This document shows positions 44,135 through 55,300 of a DNA stretch of 64,000 bases, piece by piece. The position numbers were made by a program, and so were the translations under genes. The stretch's first letter is position 1. Every line of letters starts with the position of its first letter. This stretch comes from Gigantopelta aegis (Eukaryota; Mollusca; Gastropoda; Neomphalida; Peltospiridae): NCBI RefSeq assembly GCF_016097555.1, contig NC_054706.1:51505663-51569662 (forward strand), read 5' to 3'. The notes below the pieces were generated by a model that was not told the origin of the DNA, made no database searches, and worked only from the letters and a program-made list of their open reading frames with translations.

Positions 44135-44252
44135 ATGACCAGTAATGAATGTGACGTAATAGTTATAGGGGCTGGACTTTCTGGACTCACCGCCGCCTAT
44201 CATCTGAAGAAGAAGGATCCTAATTTACATTTGCTAGTATTAGAGGCGAAAG
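44135..44252 (+). CDS. Plus MAO exon 1
   Basis: Begins MTSNECDVIVIGAGLSGLTA: start codon and FAD-binding fold. Donor GCGAAAG|GTTCAT, phase 1. A TATA-like ATATAAAAC ends about 36 nt upstream of the ATG. Confidence 0.93.
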
Positions 44253-47200
44253 GTTCATATTAATAATGCTAGTCTACTACTTGAGGCATGTTCAGAAGGG
44301 GCAGACTGGTTTTTGCACCTGCCATTAAATACATGTTAAGTGATAGAAGATGACGGTGGTGCTAGTCAAATTATTTGCGAGCGCTGGGCCTTCTGAACAC
44401 GCTACTATATTGGTAAAAATCACATTGATATCAGCTTCGGTGGGCATAAGAAATGAGTTCGAAAATATATCAGTGTTTAAAAATTAGTTTTTATGAACAT
44501 ACACTTTTTTTCTTCAAAAACCAATCTTTTTTTTGTTGTAATTTGTAGATCGAGTTGGAGGTAGGACAGTGACAGTTCCACTCAAGTCAGCTGATGGAAC
44601 AGACTACTGGGATCTGGGGGGTCAGTGGGTTGGTAGGTAAGTCATTTGGCATAGGCTTAGCCAGTCTTTTATATTGAGTGGGGAGGGGGGGCATCCACAC
44701 TGGTTTACACGTTAATTATGGAGTGACAGGCAAATATAAAAGATGGTTGAAAAGAAAAAAGAGGTGTTATTGGAAGAGGTCAAAGTCCTCCTCTTCCTTT
44801 CCCCCTCCCCAACTGGCTTTGCTAGTGATAAGTCGGTTGATGGAATGGACTACTGGGATAAAGGGGATGGGGAGTGGGTTGGTAGATAAGAAAGTTATAG
44901 AACACTATAATGTAGATACCTAAAACATAAAAGACATAGGATTTAGGTCGATCGTAATGCAGGATACACATTAAGTCAATACTTTTCTTAGCCTCCAAGT
45001 AGCTGGATTACAGGAGCATGCCACATTTCCCACTTTCTACGTCCGTTCGGACTAGGTCGATCAAACCATTCCAAATTAAGCATACAGTCTCCGTAAGAAA
45101 TTAAATGTGTATTATTTTACTTCCTTTTCCCATGCTTACGACCCTTGGTTGGGCTGCCTGTGCTCCCTTGCACCTGCCAATGTTAGTGCAAAACACAAAT
45201 TACGTTCTATGTCTGTTCGGACTGCTACCTTCTCCCACACCCAATAGTTTTTTCTGTCCTAGACAGAGGAGCTATTGGTGGCCAGAACCTATGCCCAGGA
45301 CTAGCAATTTTGAGCCTTCCAAAAGCAATTTTAAATAAACACAAAATTAAAAACCAAAAATTATCCCTTAAACCAACAACAATAATTTTTATCCAGTGGC
45401 AAAGAACTACCATCAGTAAAAGCTCTAACCTATAGCAATTCATATCAGAGTTATGGTAATTGCCGTCGATGCCATCGTTAAGTATGAAACCTACACTCAC
45501 CTGAGGTACATTGGCTATAGGATCCCACTCTGTTTAGTGACCCACAACTGGTATATCAAAGGCTGTGCATGGCAGGGGTGCAGAAATAGATTGAGAATAA
45601 TTAGTTAATGATGTTGGATATCTGCTTTATTCTTTGAATGTAAGAATGGGAAATTTCTCATTCGGCCTGAACAGGATAAAGCCGATATATCCGACATCAT
45701 TAACTAGTTATTATCTTTATTCTGCAAACCATAAAAATTAAAGGGAAAAGCTGTTATTGCTGTTATTTCAGTTACATTGGATGATGGCCTAGAGGTGAAA
45801 TGAGTGATTTTGTAATGTAGGCTATGTGTGTGACATATCCTGTTAGCCTAGTAGCAGGATTGCCTTTGCTTTATCCGATATCATATTCTGTCAATGGAAA
45901 CAGTGGTTGCAGGATAAACAAATATTTCACTAGCATGCTGGACCAGAACCAATTAAAATTTACTAGCCCGCTAGAATTTCTACTAGTATATATGCCAGCC
46001 TATAAATAATAGAACAATATTATAATATACACTGTTTACACGTCAAATGATATATCATTAAGACTCATGGTAATTATCAACATCCAGGGCTAGTTAAAAA
46101 AAATTGCTGAAACCTACCATTATTTAAAAAAAACTTTCAACCATTATATAAAATTATTTCACAAAATTAAAATTAAATTCGCCAGTTGTGCTTAACATTC
46201 GCAGTTGGTGAATTTGAAGAGTGGCAGAGCTAGTCCTGAACATCACATGGCAAACGAAATCAAGCCCCATACCTTGATTGAAAAATCTATAAAAAAACCC
46301 AAACATATTCTAATAAAAAATGTTTTACATTTCTTTCATATAGATTTACAAATTTCAAGTGACATCCCACAAGTATTTTAACAGAACAGGCTATTAAAAA
46401 AACACCAGCATCATATGTTCAATGTAAACAAGACGTTTTTAGGAAGTATTGACCTTTGACCGGCTCTGTTTCTGTTGTCTATTAGTCGGTTAAAAAAAAA
46501 TAGACTTGCCAGTTGGACTGGTAGTTACATTTTTTAACTTGTCTGTCAGGAATTTTACTCACATTTGGTGAGTGGGCGAGTACTTTCTGCACCCCTACAT
46601 TGTACAGTTTTAGAGTGAAATATTGAAGTGTGATAAGGATACAGTTTGGAGATATACTAATAATTAGCAGGTCGATAACAATCCAGCGAGCGTAACTATG
46701 TACGACTGAGAAAACACCACCATAACTTTAATAAGAGCATTATATTTATTTTCTAAACTCTAAATTGTATTATGAAATTGTTATAGATTTATGACATTGC
46801 ATTTTGTTTTGTTATATATGAGTCATAAACCAAAATTACAGATATTTATGCCTGACTTTCACTTGAAACATTTCAATCAGTTCTGTGATCAGGAATTAAA
46901 AGTACAGTATGGCATAACCTGGAAAAGTAATAATCTTATTTCTTTGGTAACGTTTTATCTGTTTATTCACTGTCATTTAAAAAATTGCAGAATTTTTTTT
47001 AAAATGTAGGATACCATCGCTATAAACATTAGACAGAAGGAAATGGGTTACCTCAATATATTTTTGCATATAAAATAAAAATGTATTCAGTACATCATTA
47101 AATAAAATATTTCATTCGTTCCTTCCTTATTTTTGCATAATTTTTAATCCTCATAGGCTTGAAGAACAAGAAAATAATTTCAACAAAAAGTTGTGCAGAT

Positions 47201-50200
47201 ACAGAAGTGATTGATTTTTAAGCTCTCATTTGTATAGTATTTAATCCCATCAACAGCTGTACGAGTAATTGTCTTTAAATAATCTAAGGGGCGGGACGTA
47301 GCCCAGTGGTACAGCATTCGCTTGATGCGCGGTTGGTCTAGGATCGATCCCTGTCGGTAGACCCATTGGGCTATTTCTCCTTCCAGTCAGTGTTCCACAA
47401 CTGGTGTAACAAAGGCCGTGGGATGGTGCATATAAAAGATCCCTTGCTGCTAATCGAAAAGAATAGCCCATAAAGTGGTGACAGTGGGTTTCCTCTCAAT
47501 ATCTGTGTGGTCCGTAACCATATATCTGACGCCATCTAACCGTAAATGAAATGTTTTGAGTGCATCTTTAAATAAAACATTATCTTCCTTCCTTCCTTAA
47601 ATAATCTAAAGCTAGAACTTTAATTTTCCCATAAATTATATTTGAATAGGTCGCAGCCTCACATCATGTGGCTACTGGAGGAATTACAGCTGAACACGTA
47701 CCTGCAGTATACCGAGGGGAAAAAGTTCATGCAGCTTGGAGATGAGAAGATCCGTACTTACATTTCCAACATTCCGACGTTTTCTCTGTGTGGTCTTCTG
47801 GACCTCTTTAATTTTGCCAACAAGGTAATAAATATTTATCATTTAACTTATCCATAATATCGATGTTATAAACCCATTTGATATTTTGGTATATTGACCC
47901 AGTTAATATCAAACACGGTGGAAGCAAGTAGACATTGGTGGGGGGGGGGGGGGGCTGACTGAGATTGAGGGCGCAATGCAAAGTTTGTAGGGGGTTGAGA
48001 CCTATGCTCCCCATAAAATTTTGAAAACTAAATATCCTGAAATGCAATTTCCTGCATTATACAAGTAACATTCATCTCTGCCTTAAGACCGACTACCATG
48101 TAATATTTTTGATTCGTGCCTGAATATACATATTGCTGTCAATTAATGGGTCTTTTGTTTACAAGCCAAAAGGACTTAGTCTAGTTAATCGGTATTTGTC
48201 TCGACATATCCTCAACAAATACCAATTTAACAGTGTTTTTTCCTCAAGGGAGATAACTCATGACCAATTCTTCACGATTGCAAACATAATAACAAAAGTA
48301 ACTATAGAAAAGACACTAAGAATGTTGTTCATATTTATTTACTTTTATAAACATATATATATATATATATATATACACGATGTGGTTTTCAGATAAACAA
48401 AATGGCTTCCTTGGTGTCTGTGGAGGATCCATGGAGCTGTCCACATGCAGCAGAGTGGGATGCCATGACATTAGAAACTTATAAGAAGAAAACAATCTGG
48501 ACAAAAGGTAATTAATTAATTTAATCACTATTATTGCTGTTAAAATGTTTACTGTCACTGAGCAATGTACTTACAGGGGACATTTTGTCCAGTATTGTAT
48601 TGTCATTCAATATGTAAATTTTGGAGATCATTACACAATTCTAAAACATTAAATACAGTGGTGTGGGGAGGTCTAAAATTAACGAGCTACTCTCGATTCA
48701 CTAATATCAAAACCTATATTAGCTCGGCCATTTACCTTTCGACCGACCGTTAAAAATTGCACCAAATTCCCTCGATCAAAATTGCGCACCCTTTTCTCTT
48801 TGGCATTTAACTGCTCCATTCAAATTCCATAGCACCACCACCATCCCCACCCGCCTGCTACCGATTTGATCGGGCTGCTGGTGCTCCCTTGCACCTGCCA
48901 GTGCAGGCGGTCCCTCCTCTCCCCTCCCCCAGCTTTCCTGTTATGGACGGAGTTGTGCCCACGACAGGCGTGTGCTACAACAGCTTGTTCTGAATGTGCA
49001 CGTAAAACCCTATGACATGACATGACACACACACACATAAAAATATAAATATAAATACATAAATAAACCATTGCTGCTGCAACTGGATCAAGAAATGGGG
49101 GTGCACATGCCTCCCTGCCCCTGCACCCCCCAACTTCCTACGCCAGTGAAATAGTAGTGGGTAATACATTTTCACATTTATTAGCATTGTTGCTAATCAA
49201 AATTATAAAAATAAAATGTTCCCTAGGGCAAGGAAAGTATATATATTAAAAAAAAACTTGCTGCTAATGGAAAAATATTTTCTCTGAAGATTTCATGTCA
49301 AAATGACAATCAGTAACCAATGATTAATTAATCAATGTGCTCAAGTGTCTGTGGTATGATCATAAAGCAAAATAAATTTTATATTTAAAGTTTTATTAGA
49401 AGAGTCCAGATTCATGTTTCATGAATTAATGGTTCGTTGATTGCGATTTAATTTGTGGGGTTTTTTATGATATTATTTTAGAAAGAATCTTTGTTTTGTT
49501 CTCTGTTTCAGCTGTGTCAGATCTCATTGATGCTGCTGGCAGAACCATACTGGGAATGGAGAGTTCACAGATATCACTCCTGTTTTACTTGACCTATGTC
49601 AGTGGTGCTGGCGGATTAAAAAACCTCACAGAAGCTGGCGACTACACTGGGCAAGAGATGAAAATAAAGGTACAAATTTACTCATATCATAACACAATTT
49701 TTATATATTTTGTTTACTAATTTCATAGAAGACCTTACTGTATATTTAGAGCTCCATGTGTAGTCAAACTATAGTTATTATTAATTATTTCAGCAAATAT
49801 TTTTATTACATATATCCTGAAAACATCTTCGTTTACATTTCTGTTATCATATTATTATCATGCCATTATTGTTACTCTTTTTATGTTTTCACTCATTTTA
49901 AGCACATAAATATTTTGGTGATTTTGTTTTGTTTTTAAGGGTGGTTTGCAGCAAGTTTCCAGAAAACTAGTTGTCAACATTGGTGGTGAGAACATCAGGC
50001 TAGGTGAACCCGTGTTGTCAGTTGCTCAGGTATTTAACACTTGAATCCCAGAATCCACTGATTGTGAGGGGCGGGATGTAGCTCAGTGGTACAGCGCGCG
50101 CCTGATGCGTGATCAATCTAGGATCGATTCCCGTCGGTTGGCCCATTGGGCTATTTCTCGTTCCAGCCAGTGCTCCACAACTGTGGTATGTACTATCCTG

Positions 50201-51421
50201 TCTGTGGGATGGTGCATGTAAGAGATCCCTTGCTGCTAATCGAAAAGAGTAGCCCATGAAGTGGTGACAGTGGGTTTCCTCTCTCAATATCTGTGTGGTC
50301 CTTAACCATATGTCTGACGCCACACAACCGTAAATAAAATGTGACGAGTGTGTCGTTAAACAAAACATTTCCTTCCACTGATTGTGTTTTCAAAACAATT
50401 TGGCTTGAATTAAAATAAAAAATGTTTTTGAAATGTTCTATTTTTATGTGCAATAATAAAAAAAAAATTAGTTAAGAGCTTTATAAATAAAACGGCAACA
50501 TTTATTCAGAGTAAAAACTGTTGTTTGCTCCATGGAGAATAAAATTATATTTTGTCGATGTTTTTGAAAATGGTTTTGAAATATCAAAAACATGTTCTAT
50601 TTTTATGTGCAATAATAATTTTTAGTTAAGAGCAATACGACAGAGGAAAATTTGTTTTGTTTAATAATAATTTTTAGTTTTTAGTTAAGAGCTTTATAAA
50701 TAAAACAGCAACATTTATTCAGAGTAAAAAATGTTGTTTGCCCCATGGAGAATGAAATTATATTTTGTTGATTGGTTTTCATAAAAAAAAACTATCTTTG
50801 ATCATTCTTTTGTGAATCTGTCTAGGCTAAATGGTGAAGTACAGTTGAAAATTTGTTTTGTTAAATAGTAGGATAAGTGTTTGTTTTAAAAATGTGTTCA
50901 TGTAATTAGGTTTGATTGTATCATAAAGAAACATTTGAAGTACATAATTTAAAAATAAGATTTTTTTTTTTTAATCCAAAAGTTTTCATTATTTTTGTAC
51001 TAAAAATTAATTTCAAATTAACATCTGCCTACGAAGGTTACTTGTTAATATATACAAAAGAACAAACTTTTATGGGTAGATGAATGATTTATACTAACAG
51101 GTGACATAACAAACCGACTAAACTTGAGGTTTTATTTCAGACCGGTGATAATGTATCGGTGACAACTGTATCGGGAGTCAAGTATCACTGTCAGAAGCTG
51201 ATCATGGCAGTTCCTCCGACTGTTATTGGTACATGATTTTGTTGGTTTTAATCTATTTTTATTAATTGTCCATTTATTTCTTCTCAATCCACCTCTCTAC
51301 TTTTTTTTATCTTTTTCTTTGTTTCTCCTTCCATCCCTCTCCCCATACTCTAACCCTATATGCTCCTATATATATATATATATATCTATATATATATATA
51401 TATATATCTCTATATATCTCT

Positions 51422-51486
<65 letters not shown>

Positions 51487-51578
51487 TGTAATGTAAACAG
51501 AATTTATTTCTTTTTCTATCTTTTTCTTAATTTCTCCTTCCATCCCTCTCCCCATACTCTAACCCTATATGCTCATTT

Positions 51579-51639
<61 letters not shown>

Positions 51640-51723
51640 ATGTAAACAGAATTTATTTATTTTTCTATCTTTTTCAGAGTTTCTCCTTCCATCCCTCCCC
51701 CATACTCTAACCCTATATGCTCC

Positions 51724-51792
<69 letters not shown>

Positions 51793-51924
51793 GCTCTCTC
51801 TCTTGTCTCTCTCTCTTCCCTATTTCTTTTCCCTTTTTCTATCATTTTCTTAATTTCTTCTTCCATCCCTCTCCCCATACTCTAACCCTATATGCTCCTT
51901 TATCTCTCTGTCTCTGTCTGTCTG

Positions 51925-51958
<34 letters not shown>

Positions 51959-52067
51959 GTAATGTAAACAGAATTTATTTCTTTTTCTGTCTTTTTCAGA
52001 GTTTCTCCTTCCATCCCTCTCCCCATACTCTAACCCTATATGCTCCTTAATCTCTCTCAATCTTTCT

Positions 52068-52141
<74 letters not shown>

Positions 52142-52254
52142 ATGTAAACAGAATTTATTTCTTTTTCTATCTTTTTCAGAGTTTCTCCTTCCATCCCTCT
52201 CCCCATACTCTAACCCTATATGCTCCTTAATCTCTCTCAATCTTTCTCAATCTC

Positions 52255-52339
<85 letters not shown>

Positions 52340-55300
52340 TTTTGTCTCTTTCTCTCTCTCTCTGTTGTAATGTAAACAGAATTTATTTTATATTACTGCT
52401 GAAAGTGCTTATATTCCAGGTAAAATATCATTCCGCCCCGATCTGCCAGCATTCAAACGTGAAGTGATCAGACATATGCAGCCTGGTAGCGTAGTCAAAG
52501 TGATCATCACATATCAGAAGGTATTACAATATTAAACATGTGAGACTCGGACAGATATTTTCATGTGAAGTAACTCATTGAGAATAGGGTTGGGACGTAG
52601 CTCAGTGGTGCGCAAGTAGATCGATCCCTGTCAGTGGGCCCATTGAGCTATTTCTCGTTCCAGCCAGTGCTCCACATCTGGTGTAACAGGCCATGGTATG
52701 TACTGTCCTGTCCGTGAGATGGTGCATATAAAAGATCCTTGTTGCTAATCGAAAAGAGTAGCCCATGAAGTGGCAACAGCGGGTTTCCTCTCAATATCTG
52801 TGTGGTCTTTTACCATATGTCTGACGCCATATAACCGTAAATAAAATGTGTTGCATGTGTTGTTAAATAAAACATTTCCTTCATTGAGAATATTGTACAT
52901 ATAGGATATTAAACGAGCTTCCATTTTATAACGTTTATTTTCCGAGTAAAATAATTTTTAATTGTCACAAGCTTTACTGGTCTCTTTAACAGGTATCTAT
53001 TATATTCAGGTGGCTGTTGCTTATAAAATATGTAAATTTGTATGCAGAGAAATATCTAAATTTGAATACACACAGACATATGTAAATTTGTACATATAAA
53101 AGCAAGTCTTATAGTCATCACAGGGAATGCCTTTTTTCATACTATGGAGTTTACTACATTTATTTCTGAGCTGATTGTTTTTTAAATTACAAACAAAAAA
53201 ATATTTTTTGTAGGAGGATGGAACAGATTATTAATGTCCATTATAGACTGGTGGTTGACAGAGTGACATGTTTGATTATAATGTATTTATAGGCTTTTTG
53301 GCGACATGAAGGTTTTTCTGGAGAGATCCTAACAAACGGTGGCCCATCACCAACGTCTGGCTGTTCCAGTAGCCCCCTCTGTGTTGTATATGATTCCACC
53401 TCAGCCAATGATAACCCAGCTCTTGTGGCCTTCATTGGAGGATACCAGGCAGTGGAGTGGATGCAGAGAACAGTATGTATTTAAGATACATTAAGGAGCG
53501 GGACGTAGCCCAGTGGTAAAGTGCTCGTCTGATGCATTGGTCAGTCTGGGATTGATCCCCATTGATGTGTCTTTCCATTGGGCTATTTCTCGTTCCAGCC
53601 AGTGCACATGGTATGTGCTATCTTGTCAGTGGGATGGTGCAGTAAAAGATCCCTTTTTATCTATTGTATTATCTTTGACTGTTGTGTAATGAAAAAATCA
53701 TTGAAAATGGTTGGTGAAAGTCTTTGAAATTTGTTTGGACTTTAAGATTATGAACCCTGTAATATCTACAGAATAAATTGTTTTCCATGCATTTTTATTT
53801 CATAAAGTTATACAATTGTAACACTGCAGCCCATTGTTTAATCAGTCTGATTACATGTCAGACATATTACAGTAATTGTGACACGGATTGAGAATAAGAA
53901 ATGAAACATATGCATCAATTGTACCCCTCCTCTGAACAATCATCTGAAAAGTAGCTCAATATTTTTGGGGACATCATTTGTATGAGTCTAACAATGTACT
54001 AGTAATAACAGTTAATAATGTTATCAGCATTTTAATTCTGAAATATTTTACTTGAATTTTGTAAAATTGTGTTTTTAAAATTGACTATCCCAAGTTTGCA
54101 GCCATTGTAAGATGTTTATGACTAACAAGAGTCTTTCTGATGGCTATTAAATAAATACATTTTCTTGTTTAGAATATCAGTGTCTGTATATCCAATGTGT
54201 TTGTGGTCATGTGCTGATGTGTGTAGCAATTACTGTTAAAGTGTTTTAGTATTTTATAATTGTTTGTGCATACGAAATTATTTCCAGGTAAAATCCAATT
54301 TAAAGGGACATTCTTGAGTTTGCTCCATTGTAAGATGTTTCTGACTAATAAAATATTTCTATGATTAAACTTACATATTAAATATATTTTTTTGTTTAGA
54401 ATATAAGTGTCTGTCTATTCAATGTATTTCTGGTCGTCTTAATATTTCTAAGAAGCACAAACTGGATTTTGTCTTCAAATAATTTCATATGTACCAAAAA
54501 ACACTATTTTAGGAAATAAAATGAAATTTAACCTAGTACAAATATTAGAACGATCAGAAACACGTTTAATATAGAGACACTAACATTGTATGCAGTAAAA
54601 TATATTTGATATGTAATTACAATCGTTAAAAAGTATGTTAAAAATTGCAGCAAACTCAGAAATGTCCCTTTAAGCTCTACACATTAGGATGGCAACAAAC
54701 ACCTTGTTTATTCAGATACTGATATTCTAAACAAGAAAATATCTTTAATATGTAATTTTTGTCATCAAAAAGGATCTGTTAGTCATAAACATGTAGCAAA
54801 CTCAGGATTGTCCCTATAAATGAATATTTGTTTTCTCACAAGGCGACAGAGCGGAAACAGTGTGTGCTGGTACAGTTGTCTACCTTCCTGGGAGATGAGG
54901 TCTTTGAACCACTACAGTACATTGAGAAGGACTGGAGCACTGAACCGTACAGCGAGGGGGGACCTGTGTGTGCAATGGCGCCAGGGAGTATGCAGTATTT
55001 CTCCAGAGGGTTACGGGAGCCCATTGATAGGTATGTATTATTGTAGTGATGTCAAAGATGAAAAGTTTTCTGGAATTCCGGATTTTTTATCTTCTGTACA
55101 GTGCTTCTGGATTTTCTGGTATTTAAATTTTTATATTTTTTATTGTTCATAGAAAACTTATAATATGGTTTTGGTATACATTCTGAATGGTTATTTATTT
55201 TAAAGTTTATTTTAATGTTTTACTTAACGACATACTCAAAACATTTTATTTACGGTTATATGGTGTCGGACACAGATATTGAGAGGAAACCCTCTGTCGC

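Noticed and set aside
47288-47360. tRNA gene
   Set aside because: A and B boxes are present, but the segment is the head of a SINE with tail and target duplication. No clean cloverleaf was made out.
51226-52060. Ser/Leu- and Arg/Glu-rich open frames
   Set aside because: These are products of (CT)n/(GA)n simple repeats in an intron.
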